Shown here in pieces: positions 8,816 through 17,802 of a stretch of 32,619 nt of DNA. Below the pieces are notes generated by a model. It was not told the origin of the DNA, did no database searches, and worked only from the letters and a program-made list of their open reading frames with translations. The stretch comes from a bacterium (lineage in GTDB: Bacteria > Patescibacteriota > Minisyncoccia > Phycocordibacterales > UBA12445): positions 1 through 32,619 of the forward strand of contig JAUSIP010000006.1 in the NCBI GenBank assembly GCA_030648005.1, in the 5' to 3' direction. The translations under genes and the position numbers were made by a program. Numbering within the stretch: the first letter of the stretch is position 1; the number at the start of each line of letters is the position of its first letter.

Positions 8816-9394
8816 CTAATTATTTGGATAACGGCATGGCTTGTTTGCTGCAACCATTATAGCGATCTGCTCGCAAACATTAGATCTTGAAGCCATCAAC
8901 TCTAATATATCATCCTCGCTTAGTTGTCCGTTCTGCATTTGGGATTGCCAAGGATCGCATAAATCATATCGTATTTTTGCCAGAGAAAAGTCAATTCCAC
9001 ACTGAAGGCCGAGCTTCGTCTCGGCTCCGTTAATGCGGAGATTCTCCATGTTACGTTCTTGATCGAACATACCTACTCCTATTGGGGTGATAGCACGAAC
9101 ATGTGTAGGATCGTGCACAAAGTTATCATGCCTCCAATGAGGAACGGTTATCTCTACGACCCCGCCGTTGCATAATACTCGCCACATCTCCTTCCAGATA
9201 GAGAGATACTTTTCTGTTGTTTCTCCTAAATGCTCAAGAGTGTGAGTAAGAACAATATGATCAATGGTTCCATCTTCCCATGGCCACGGTGTCTGTTCTA
9301 GATTCCAAAGAAGATCCGGCTTGGCGCGTGAGTCGCTGTCGACATTGACAAAACCGGGCATTTTCTTATATCCGCATCCAAGATTTAACTTCAT
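8816..9394 (-). CDS. SAM-dependent methyltransferase
   Basis: KLNLGCGYKKMPGFVNVDSD motif I plus IDHIVLTHTLEHL and WRVLCNGGVVEITVP motifs. Confidence 0.85.
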   Translation of the reverse strand: MKLNLGCGYKKMPGFVNVDSDSRAKPDLLWNLEQTPWPWEDGTIDHIVLTHTLEHLGETTEKYLSIWKEMWRVLCNGGVVEITVPHWRHDNFVHDPTHVRAITPIGVGMFDQERNMENLRINGAETKLGLQCGIDFSLAKIRYDLCDPWQSQMQNGQLSEDDILELMASRSNVCEQIAIMVAANKPCRYPNN

Positions 9395-9423
9395 ATATTT
9401 TTTTTGTTATAGTATTAGTCTAT

Positions 9424-10998
9424 ATGAATGAAGGGAATTTTACCATGAACGACAACAATATCTACGAAGCACTGCTGAAGGAGGCGCGTGGGCATTATAT
9501 CCAGGGGGATCTCAATAAAGCCGCTGATTACCTACTACTCGCCATCGACCTCAATAATGACGATGCAGAAAACTATTCAAATCTTGGTATGATCAGAATG
9601 ATGCAGGGTCGTTTCAAGGAATCTATCAAGGCATGCGAGGAATCTATCAAGAAAAATCCTAGAAATTCCAGGATAATCGCAAATATGGCCGGAATCTACA
9701 TAAAACTCGGCGAGCCGGAGACCGCACTTCATCTTTTTAAAAAAGCTAGAGATATAGAGCCAATGAATGAGAAAAACCATAATGACCTGCTCTTCTCGCT
9801 TCACTGTGCCGACATCCCCGAAGACGCTATCTTCCTTGAGCACCGACGTTTCGGTCTGCTTTTTGAGAAAGGTCAGATCGACAAGATGATACTGCCGCCA
9901 CATCAAAAAGAGGGCGAGAAGATCCGGCTCGGTTACATTCTGACCGACATACCAGAACATGCTGTATGGCATATTCTACGAGCTATCTTACCCAATCACA
10001 ATCGAGAAAAATTTGAATTATATATCTACTGGGCAAACGAAGCTTCTAGTAAATCAGCAGAAGGAATGAAGGGCAACACTGATATATGGCGTGAAGTATC
10101 AGGGGCTGATAATGAGACGCTCTCTGCGATAATTAAAGGAGATAAGATAGATATTTTATTTGATCTTTCAGGTCATACGGGGGGCAATCGTCTTCCGGTA
10201 TTTGCCATGCGATCAGCGCCAATCCAAATATCCTGGTTCGGATATATGGACACAAGTGGACTCATGAACATGGATTATAGACTGACAGATAAATTTCGCG
10301 TACCGGAAGAGCGTAAACATCTGTATACAGAAAAGCTTGTTTACCTGCCCGAATCTTATACTTTCGATCCTATTATGACTCCTGCGCCAGACCAACGGGA
10401 TCTTCCTGCGAATAAAAATGGGTGCATCACCTTCGGCTCCTTCAATACGATAAAGAAGTTAAACAAACAAATCCTCAGTATCTGGGGGCAGATATTGAAA
10501 ATTCTTCCGGCTTCAAACCTCATCTTGGTAGCTGATCCAAGTGAAGAGAGGCAGAAGGAGATAAAATCCATACTTGTTGAAGCCGGAGCCAGAGAAGAGC
10601 AGATAAGAATTGTAGATACTCTCCCTCTTCAAAACTTCCTTTTATTGCTTCGCCAGGAGATAGATATCGCACTGGATACTTATCCATATTCGGGAGGGGC
10701 TACTGTACAACATGCTCTATCTCAAGGCGTACCATCTATCACCCTCTGCGGAAAAAAAGAATTCGAACGCAATGGAAGTGCGATCATGGCTGCTGCCGGC
10801 TTTCCTGAATTTATCACCCAGTCGCCTGAAGAATATATCGATAAAGCTATTATACTTTCGAGCAATACAGAATTACTTACAAGAGTGCGCCTTGAAGCTC
10901 CAGACAAGATCGGCACGAATAAGAAAGATGTTGTGCTGTCTGTCGAGAACGCACTGGAAGATATCGCAAAAAAACACCGAGATTTTATCGTAAAATGA
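9424..10998 (+). CDS. TPR protein with SPINDLY/OGT-like (GT41) glycosyltransferase domain, copy 1
   Basis: N-terminal TPRs (AADYLLLAIDLNNDDAENYSNLGMI..); IRLGYILTDIPEHAVWH, IDILFDLSGHTGGNRLPVFAMRSAPIQISWFGYMDTSGL, ITFGSFNTIKKLNKQILSIW, IALDTYPYSGGATVQHALSQGVPSI. Confidence 0.93.
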   Translation: MNEGNFTMNDNNIYEALLKEARGHYIQGDLNKAADYLLLAIDLNNDDAENYSNLGMIRMMQGRFKESIKACEESIKKNPRNSRIIANMAGIYIKLGEPETALHLFKKARDIEPMNEKNHNDLLFSLHCADIPEDAIFLEHRRFGLLFEKGQIDKMILPPHQKEGEKIRLGYILTDIPEHAVWHILRAILPNHNREKFELYIYWANEASSKSAEGMKGNTDIWREVSGADNETLSAIIKGDKIDILFDLSGHTGGNRLPVFAMRSAPIQISWFGYMDTSGLMNMDYRLTDKFRVPEERKHLYTEKLVYLPESYTFDPIMTPAPDQRDLPANKNGCITFGSFNTIKKLNKQILSIWGQILKILPASNLILVADPSEERQKEIKSILVEAGAREEQIRIVDTLPLQNFLLLLRQEIDIALDTYPYSGGATVQHALSQGVPSITLCGKKEFERNGSAIMAAAGFPEFITQSPEEYIDKAIILSSNTELLTRVRLEAPDKIGTNKKDVVLSVENALEDIAKKHRDFIVK

Positions 10999-12305
10999 AA
11001 GCTGAAGATCTGGCAAGGAAATATCTAGAATTCGGGGAACCGAATAAGGCGCTTGTGCTATTGAAGGAAATAGCACGCCTTGATCCGAAGAATAGTGACA
11101 AGAGAAGTGCTTACCTATACGCTATGCACTTCGCTAATATACCTCAAGAAGAAATCTTCCGGGAGCATCTGATGTTCAGTCGAGATTTTGAAACTCGAAG
11201 TGAGTCTCCGAGTTTTGAGGCGCACAGCAAAAAGATCCGCATAGGATACATCTCTCCCGACCTCTGCGCTCAAGCCTCAAGATACTGTCTTGAGCCAATA
11301 ACAACGCACCACAATAAAGAGATATTTGAAATATTTTTCTACTGCAATAGTCCGTATCATGATATTTATACCGATAAATTCAGGTCGCATGCGGATGGCT
11401 GGCGCGAGATCCAAGGAATGAACACGTATGATATAGTGAGCGGAATTCGTAGTGATAAAATAGATATTCTAGTAGACCTGGCTGGGCACACGAGTCTAAA
11501 CAATCTTCCGGTTTTCATGAGTCGAGTCGCACCCATACAAGTATCCTGGTTTGGATATATGGACACAACTGGTCTAGTAAATATGGATTATAGACTTACA
11601 GACGAATGGCGGACCCCACGAGATAGAGAGAAATTCTACACTGAGAAGCTTGTCTATATACCAAACTCTTACACATTCAAATCATATGAGAACTTGCCAC
11701 CAATAACACCTCCGCCAATGACCACAAACGGATATATCACCTTCGGATCATTCAACAGTTCGCAAAAAATAAATATAGAGGTGATCAACCTCTGGGCAGA
11801 AATTCTACATTCGATTCCGAACGCCAAACTGCTCTTTGTCACTCCCAGAGATGAAAGCTATGTTGAGGCTTTGCTTAAAAATTTTAATGCAAGAGGCATC
11901 GATACAAATAGAATTGTGATCCGCGAACGATCTTCAATGCCTAACTTTCTTTCATATATAAATGATGTAGACGTGGGACTTGATCCCTTCCCTTATACCG
12001 GCGGGGTCACGACATATCACGCACTTTCCCTCGGAGTGCCGACAATTACGTTGGAAGGCGATGTGGAATTCGCACGTAACTGCGGAGCTATCATGCGTGA
12101 GGCTGGAATATCGGCCTTAACGGTCTGTAAAACAAAAGATGAATATGTGACTAAAGCCATCGAATTTTCAAAAAATCCCGAGCTGCTCTTAAAATTACGT
12201 AAAAAACTTCCGCAAGAACTTCGATCAAGAGAGAAGGATACAGTAAAATACGTCGAAGAAGCCTTCCTTAAGATGTTCGAAGACCGACTTCGAACATCTG
12301 TCTAA
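10995..12305 (+). CDS. SPINDLY/OGT-like (GT41) glycosyltransferase, copy 2; C-terminus encoded by a REP element
   Basis: IDILVDLAGHTSLNNLPVFMSRVAPIQVSWFGYMDTTGLVNMDYRLTD...ITFGSFNSSQKINIEVINLW...VGLDPFPYTGGVTTYHALSLGVPTITLEG. Starts 4 bp inside the preceding gene. Confidence 0.92.
   Translation: MKAEDLARKYLEFGEPNKALVLLKEIARLDPKNSDKRSAYLYAMHFANIPQEEIFREHLMFSRDFETRSESPSFEAHSKKIRIGYISPDLCAQASRYCLEPITTHHNKEIFEIFFYCNSPYHDIYTDKFRSHADGWREIQGMNTYDIVSGIRSDKIDILVDLAGHTSLNNLPVFMSRVAPIQVSWFGYMDTTGLVNMDYRLTDEWRTPRDREKFYTEKLVYIPNSYTFKSYENLPPITPPPMTTNGYITFGSFNSSQKINIEVINLWAEILHSIPNAKLLFVTPRDESYVEALLKNFNARGIDTNRIVIRERSSMPNFLSYINDVDVGLDPFPYTGGVTTYHALSLGVPTITLEGDVEFARNCGAIMREAGISALTVCKTKDEYVTKAIEFSKNPELLLKLRKKLPQELRSREKDTVKYVEEAFLKMFEDRLRTSV
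12271..12299 (+). repeat. REP-like palindrome, copy 1 (inside GT41 copy 2 CDS)
   Basis: AGATGTTCGAAG-ACCGA-CTTCGAACATCT, perfect 12-nt arms. Confidence 0.92.
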
Positions 12306-12913
12306 TCTGGGATCTGCCCGCTAGCGAGTGTCTTAAGCACTTCGCCATCAAGATAACCCTTCGATGCGACCACCCACATTTCATAAGACGAAGGTCTACG
12401 CTTTCCTATTACAGAGGGAAATCCGACAGCTTCAAGACTGCGTATCATAACAGGCAAAGTGAATCCTGTTCTGTGTGACATCGACTCACGCCTGTCTCTT
12501 CGCACAGAGAGTATCCCGCGATAACCATAGATAATATCGATCGGGGTAATAGGCCCCTCTTCGGACTCATACAGTTTATCAAGCAATCTTCCTTCTGCTA
12601 GATGATTACCGATACTCTGCAGATCAGGACACGACATAACCAAAAATCCGTCCGGCTTGAGTACACGAAGACACTCTTCCATTGCGATCTTCACGTCATC
12701 CGGATACAAATGTTCGATTGTGTGCGATGTAAAAATGGCGTCAATACTGTTATCCTGAATACTCTTCATGTCCGTCATATTCTCCAGAATATCAGGAAAA
12801 ACAGCGGGATCAACGTCAAGCCGTATCTCCTGCCATTCATCACCCTGGAATCCCGGGCCTAAGTAAGATTTCCCCTTCTTTTTTGCCGGGCCTATGTGGA
12901 GAAGTTTTTTCAT
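12302..12913 (-). CDS. SAM-dependent methyltransferase
   Basis: LHIGPAKKKGKSYLGPGFQGDEWQEIRLDVDPAVFPDILENMTDM..SIDAIFTSHTIEHLYPDDVKIAMEECLRVLKPDGFLVMSCPD. Confidence 0.86.
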   Translation of the reverse strand: MKKLLHIGPAKKKGKSYLGPGFQGDEWQEIRLDVDPAVFPDILENMTDMKSIQDNSIDAIFTSHTIEHLYPDDVKIAMEECLRVLKPDGFLVMSCPDLQSIGNHLAEGRLLDKLYESEEGPITPIDIIYGYRGILSVRRDRRESMSHRTGFTLPVMIRSLEAVGFPSVIGKRRPSSYEMWVVASKGYLDGEVLKTLASGQIPD

Positions 12914-13941
12914 CTATTTAAGGCTAATTTTTTTATAAGTTCCTGTCTTATTCTTACAAGAGGCTCCGTCCAGTCTCCGAACTGCGTCTGGCGGAAGAGT
13001 CGGACATTATCATACCACGGTGAACTATCCCCTGGTATAGCCCATATATAGTATGGCAAGATCGGAACTATTACCCATGTCTCCTTACCCAACGCAGCCG
13101 ACATGTGTGCTACTGATGTGCAAGATGTTATCACAAGATCCATATGAGAGAGCGACGCAGCCGTATCTTCCCAACTATCTAAAAAAAGCTGGAGATCAGT
13201 AACCGAACTCGGCAATTGCCTAAGATCAGAGTCGCGTTGAAAACTGTATAATTTTACACCGGAAATATTTGATAGCTCAAATATTCCTGTCGGATCAAAC
13301 CTGCGATTCTGTTCATGTTCAAATTGTGGATTGCCGGACCAGCGTATTCCTACCTTGAAATTATCCCCCTTAACTATCCCCCGCCACAAAGAGAACATAT
13401 TATCGTCCGGTGTAAGAAACGGTTTACTTGGTAGAGTCTGATATGTATGCCCGAGATGGAGAACCGCACTCATACCGGCAACCCAATAATCATGGTAAGC
13501 CGCTAACTCTTGCCCACTCTGGATAACCGCACCAACACCTTTCATTCGCGCGAAGACCGGCGCCAGTCCAGGATCGCAACTCACAATAACCTTCGCTCCC
13601 CGCTCTGCAAAGTCATTAGCAAAACGTGCATTAATAATCTCATCTCCTAATCCACCCTCACTCCTAAAAAGAACAGTCTTACCGACCAGACTATGCCGGC
13701 TTGGATCATAATGGGGCTTAAGCGAGGGAAGCGGCTTAGATCCAAAAACGGAAATTTGTCTGCCTCTATCTATAAGCCTCATTCCTTCTTGCAAGTCACC
13801 TTGCGCCATTATGTGCCAGCCACGATTAAAGGCTAGGCGATCATTATGTGGCTCTCTCTGCCACATATCCTCGCACAACTTCCATGCGGTCTCAAAATCA
13901 CCGCGAATACTAGCGGCGAGCTGTTGATCAAGAAGATGCAT
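12910..13941 (-). CDS. TPR protein with glycosyltransferase family 9-like domain
   Basis: TPR-like N-terminus; GKTVLFRSEGGLGDEIINARFANDFAERGAKVIVSCDPGLAPVF; KVGIRWSGNPQFEHEQNRRF; DLVITSCTSVAHMSAALGKETWVIVPILPYYIW. Confidence 0.78.
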   Translation of the reverse strand: MHLLDQQLAASIRGDFETAWKLCEDMWQREPHNDRLAFNRGWHIMAQGDLQEGMRLIDRGRQISVFGSKPLPSLKPHYDPSRHSLVGKTVLFRSEGGLGDEIINARFANDFAERGAKVIVSCDPGLAPVFARMKGVGAVIQSGQELAAYHDYWVAGMSAVLHLGHTYQTLPSKPFLTPDDNMFSLWRGIVKGDNFKVGIRWSGNPQFEHEQNRRFDPTGIFELSNISGVKLYSFQRDSDLRQLPSSVTDLQLFLDSWEDTAASLSHMDLVITSCTSVAHMSAALGKETWVIVPILPYYIWAIPGDSSPWYDNVRLFRQTQFGDWTEPLVRIRQELIKKLALNR

Positions 13942-14710
13942 GGCTGTAATTATCCCACCATTTCCGCCAATCCGTAAACGGAGGAATATTCTCCTGAAAC
14001 TGCATGTGAATGGCTAATGTGGGAATAGGAGAGAACATAAAATTATTCTCCTCTTTCCAGATCTTATTTAAAGTTGTACCTTCATAGATCTCCGGAGCAA
14101 GACCGTACAGAGAGAAGCCTAAAAAATTATACCAGCATTTTAATAATAATTTTTTTGAAACCAGAATAGTTCCTGTTGTGTAGTTAGTGGTTCGCCAATG
14201 TCTATGCTCACCTAGAACAAGCCTTGCTGGAGAGATTATGTCGGGTAGATAAACATCGGGATAGTCAACAGGGAAAAAACCAACCTCGGAACCAGCTAGC
14301 CGTTTTTGAAAATCCACATAAGCCGAGAGCATTTCACTTATCGCATTTTTAGCGTGAAGATAATCATCTTCGACAAAATATATCAACTCTTTGGCATTAT
14401 TTCGCGCGTATTCGTATACAGCAGAGAGCGAAGCTCTATTACCAGTCCCCTCTAGATCAACAAGAGTGACTGGGACAGCGCTTGCTGCAACCATTAACCT
14501 CATTGAAGACTTGGCTGTCGGCACAGAGTGATCGTCTATTATAGTGAGATGTATATTAGCCAAACCGTGTGCCTCTTTAATTGTTTCAAGGAGAGAGTAC
14601 AGACACCCGAGAAGCAAAGTCTCTTTATTAAAAGTCACAAATCTCTTACCCATATGCACATTCGGCCCAGTGGACGTCCGCAAAATTACCTCCAGTTCTG
14701 GTAGCTGCAT
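13928..14710 (-). CDS. Glycosyltransferase family 2-like protein
   Basis: RTSTGPNVHMGKRFVTFNKETLLLGCLYSLLETI..IHLTIIDDHSVP...ELIYFVEDDYLHAKNAISEML; DD and EDDY motifs. Confidence 0.65.
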   Translation of the reverse strand: MQLPELEVILRTSTGPNVHMGKRFVTFNKETLLLGCLYSLLETIKEAHGLANIHLTIIDDHSVPTAKSSMRLMVAASAVPVTLVDLEGTGNRASLSAVYEYARNNAKELIYFVEDDYLHAKNAISEMLSAYVDFQKRLAGSEVGFFPVDYPDVYLPDIISPARLVLGEHRHWRTTNYTTGTILVSKKLLLKCWYNFLGFSLYGLAPEIYEGTTLNKIWKEENNFMFSPIPTLAIHMQFQENIPPFTDWRKWWDNYSHASS

Positions 14711-14746
14711 GATAAAACTATCGTAGCAAAAAAATATAAAAAATGC

Positions 14747-14752
14747 TATAAA
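14747..14752 (+). promoter_or_regulatory. Candidate extended -10 element (TGC-TATAAA) 7 nt before ATG
   Basis: TGCTATAAATTATAACATG; spacing predicts a leaderless transcript. Confidence 0.5.
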
Positions 14753-14759
14753 TTATAAC

Positions 14760-16199
14760 ATGCAAAATGATCCTCTATGGCAAGATGCTAACAAATATTT
14801 CCAGAGTGGCGAGATCAAGAGAACATCCATAGTCCTGCAAAATATCTTAGCGAAAGATCGATACGACATGAGTGCTCGTATCAACTTGCTTAACTGCTTC
14901 AGCGCCCTCAATGAACTCATACTTCTAATGGGTCTCATCAAAGAATCGATCGATCTCTACCCAGATAGTCTTCGTTTTATCAGTAACTATCTTTTCTGTC
15001 TCAACTACTTCGAAATAAATAGGGGTATACACTTCAATGAACACAAGCGGGTGTTCGAAAACTATTTAAAACTGCAGGGGCCAGGAGATTTTATCCTACC
15101 CAACTTACCCAAAAACAGATCTATCGACTCACAAAGGATACGCGTAGGCTATGTATCCGGAGACCTTCATGAACACTCATGCACCTATCTTACAATACCA
15201 CTACTGCGACACCACAATAAGAATGACTTTGAAATATTCGTTTATTCTAATCTTTCTCACAACGACAAGATCACCGATGATCTAAAATCGCTCGGGGTAA
15301 CCTGGGTAGATATAAGCAACATGACAAACAGAGAGGCCGCGGAAGTTATGGCAAAAGACTCAATAGATATTCTTGTGGATCTATCAGGTCATACTGTAGC
15401 CAATAGGCTCGGAATCTTTCTATATCGTCCGGCGCCAATTCAGATGAGCTGGTACGGATATCTGAATACTACAGGAGTCCCTCAGATAGATTATCGCATT
15501 ACAGATCCAATGCTTTCTCCAGAAGGAATGGGGAATGAAAAATATTATACGGAGAAGTTACTAAGAATTCCAAGGTGCTTCTTATATGAACCCCCGGCCA
15601 CAGTCCCACCTGTTGCTCTTCCGGCGTATAAAAAAAACGGTTATTTCACCTTCGGCGCACTTCATGATATGAAGAAGATTAGCAACACAACACTTGATCT
15701 TTGGAGCTCGATCTTAAAACAATTACCCTCATCGAAACTGATGTTCAGTATCGAAAAGGAGGGCGATATTGCTTCTGTGATTGAGGCACGTTTTACATCA
15801 AGAGGAATTCCAAAATCACAGCTTATACTCATACCGCGTGTGCCAATCGAACAATTCTTCTACTTATTCAAAGATATAGACATAATGCTTGATACCTTTC
15901 CATATACATCAGGCGTCTCTGCTATGCACGCGCTCTGGATGGGTGTCCCTACGCTGACAATTGAAGGAGAGACGGAGCTATTCCGCAATTGTGCCGCAGT
16001 GATGAAATGGAGTGGATATCCTGAATTCATAGCCCAAGACGCATCTCAATTTATAAACAAAGCCGTTTATTATCATAATAATCCGGCACGTCTTGCTGAG
16101 ATCAGGCGTATTTGCCGAGAGAAACCACTAGTAGACAACAAAGCGGTCGTCGCAAGCATCGAAAATAAATATAAAGAAATAATAAAAAACTCGAAGTAA
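14760..16199 (+). CDS. SPINDLY/OGT-like (GT41) glycosyltransferase, copy 3
   Basis: IRVGYVSGDLHEHSCTYLTIPLLRHHN...IDILVDLSGHTVANRLGIFLYRPAPIQMSWYGYLNTTGVPQIDYRITD...FTFGALHDMKKISN...IMLDTFPYTSGVSAMHALWMGVPTLTIEGETE. Confidence 0.92.
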   Translation: MQNDPLWQDANKYFQSGEIKRTSIVLQNILAKDRYDMSARINLLNCFSALNELILLMGLIKESIDLYPDSLRFISNYLFCLNYFEINRGIHFNEHKRVFENYLKLQGPGDFILPNLPKNRSIDSQRIRVGYVSGDLHEHSCTYLTIPLLRHHNKNDFEIFVYSNLSHNDKITDDLKSLGVTWVDISNMTNREAAEVMAKDSIDILVDLSGHTVANRLGIFLYRPAPIQMSWYGYLNTTGVPQIDYRITDPMLSPEGMGNEKYYTEKLLRIPRCFLYEPPATVPPVALPAYKKNGYFTFGALHDMKKISNTTLDLWSSILKQLPSSKLMFSIEKEGDIASVIEARFTSRGIPKSQLILIPRVPIEQFFYLFKDIDIMLDTFPYTSGVSAMHALWMGVPTLTIEGETELFRNCAAVMKWSGYPEFIAQDASQFINKAVYYHNNPARLAEIRRICREKPLVDNKAVVASIENKYKEIIKNSK

Positions 16200-16212
16200 A
16201 CTTCGAGTTTTG
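16188..16212 (+). terminator. Terminator hairpin overlapping the GT41 copy 3 stop codon
   Basis: AACTCGAAG-TAAA-CTTCGAGTT followed by TT; A-rich 5' flank suggests bidirectional use. Confidence 0.75.
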
Positions 16213-16214
16213 CC

Positions 16215-16406
16215 TTAATCGTGCCCTCGACGCCGGATCCACAGAGCGTGAACGATCGTACGAACAACATTCGAGAGGCTGGTAAGCCCGACTGAAAACG
16301 TGAATAGACCCGTAACAGCGTATGAAATGGTGAAGTCGATCAAGAGTGCAACGACGCGCCATTCAATCGCCCTCGCCAGAGCAACCCGATAACTCATCTG
16401 GTCCAT
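16215..16406 (-). CDS. Small membrane protein resembling DUF2061
   Basis: RVALARAIEWRVVALLIDFTISYAVTGLFTFSVGLTSLSNVVRTIVHALWIRRR; GGAGGTG Shine-Dalgarno upstream. Family call from memory. Confidence 0.6.
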   Translation of the reverse strand: MDQMSYRVALARAIEWRVVALLIDFTISYAVTGLFTFSVGLTSLSNVVRTIVHALWIRRRGHD

Positions 16407-16443
16407 AGATATACACCTCCGAAGTTACTCTATCATTTCCAAA

Positions 16444-17256
16444 CTATGAACACCAGAACTCCCCGCCTTGATAATTATTAAAAATCTCTTCGCCCAAAAC
16501 AACCCTTGGATCAGGTGCCGTCTTTTTTAATACCGGCCTTATCGCATGCATACCCGGCAAATTATATGCCACCTCGTCATTTTCCGGCACAACATTTATA
16601 ATATTCTCGATATCATGTGAGAATGGCGCTATTTCTAAAAAACTATATATACGTGCCAGCTCTTTCGCGGGAGAAATCATCAATTTATCGTACTCAATAA
16701 TTAAAATATTTTGCGGATACAACTCATATCCTTTTTTTAGTACATCCCATGACTGATAGACATGTCCGCCTTCGCCCATAAGCAGACGGCAACGATTTAA
16801 ATCTGTTAATTCTTGACCGCTCGCCAAAAGCTCTTTGTCTATAAATGAAACGGATTGAGAATTTTTGCGAATCAGCGAGATGAACGAAGCGAGGATAGGT
16901 GCAATAGGACGCACAGTGGCAATAATCTTCGGTTCCCGTGCCAGAGATATTCGTAACATATCCTGCTTATCCGGATTTGACCAGGCGCGATTTTTGTCTA
17001 TCACTATAGACTTATCTGTATGCGAATAAAATGATTCGGCCATTCCACCAAGGACACGCTCTATCTGTCCAGAAACAGCGTGAGCCTTTATATGTTCCGC
17101 CGTATCCCACATATGCTTCGCTCCATGCATAAGACCGACAAGTGGAGAAGTTGCTGAAACATATATGTCAGGATTCTGCGAAAGAAGCGCCGCAAGCACC
17201 GTCGAACCACTCCTCGGCAAACCAGATAAAAAATGAAATGTTTTACTCATACACAA
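16444..17256 (-). CDS. Sulfotransferase family protein
   Basis: FHFLSGLPRSGSTVLAALLSQNPDIYVSATSP 5'-PSB loop-like motif; later PQNILIIEYDKLMISPAKELARIYSFL 3'-region pattern. Confidence 0.85.
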   Translation of the reverse strand: MCMSKTFHFLSGLPRSGSTVLAALLSQNPDIYVSATSPLVGLMHGAKHMWDTAEHIKAHAVSGQIERVLGGMAESFYSHTDKSIVIDKNRAWSNPDKQDMLRISLAREPKIIATVRPIAPILASFISLIRKNSQSVSFIDKELLASGQELTDLNRCRLLMGEGGHVYQSWDVLKKGYELYPQNILIIEYDKLMISPAKELARIYSFLEIAPFSHDIENIINVVPENDEVAYNLPGMHAIRPVLKKTAPDPRVVLGEEIFNNYQGGEFWCS

Positions 17257-17273
17257 AGACTAACCCATTAAAA

Positions 17274-17386
17274 GAGAATTTTCAATTTACAATTTTTAAT
17301 TTTCAATGAATGTCACAATGAACCAATGTTTAAAACATTGAAACATTAAAAAATGATTGAAAATTAAAAATTAGAAATTGAAAATT
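17274..17386. repeat. AT-rich MITE-like repeat, copy 1
   Basis: GAGAATTTTCAATTTACAATTTTTAATTTTCAAT...CAATGTTTAAAACATTG...AAATTAGAAATTGAAAATT; terminal inverted arms. Confidence 0.82.
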
Positions 17387-17802
17387 CCGGCGATGATTTT
17401 CTTCATTAGAATAGTATTCTTTTTAAGATCCTCATCCCCATCTATACAATAATGCGGCCTCTTCGGCTCTTCATAAAAGTGCCCCTTGCGCGTAGGTAAT
17501 GTCCTCCTAACGTAAATCCAAATAGGATCGCATATATCAGAAATTTCCCTCCTTACTTTTTCCATCGGCGCGATGACCGCGACAACTACATTTGTCTGTT
17601 TTGATAAAACCTTAGCAAGACGCGCCACTCGTAAATTATGCTCTTTTCTATCTTTTTTTGAAAATCCGGCACCCAAGGAGATACTCTCTCTCATCTCATC
17701 ACCATCAAGTATAATACAGTCGATCATAGACCCGATCATCTTTGCAAATGTGGTTTTGCCCGCACCCGACTGACCTGTTAGCCAAATTATCTTATTTTTC
17801 AT
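17371..17802 (-). CDS. cysC: Adenylylsulfate kinase (CysC-like), short
   Basis: IIWLTGQSGAGKTTFAKMIG P-loop; IILDGDEMRESISLGAGFSKKDRKEHNLRVARLAKVLSKQTNVVVAVIAPMEKVRREI; adjacent to cysN. Confidence 0.85.
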   Translation of the reverse strand: MKNKIIWLTGQSGAGKTTFAKMIGSMIDCIILDGDEMRESISLGAGFSKKDRKEHNLRVARLAKVLSKQTNVVVAVIAPMEKVRREISDICDPIWIYVRRTLPTRKGHFYEEPKRPHYCIDGDEDLKKNTILMKKIIAGIFNF

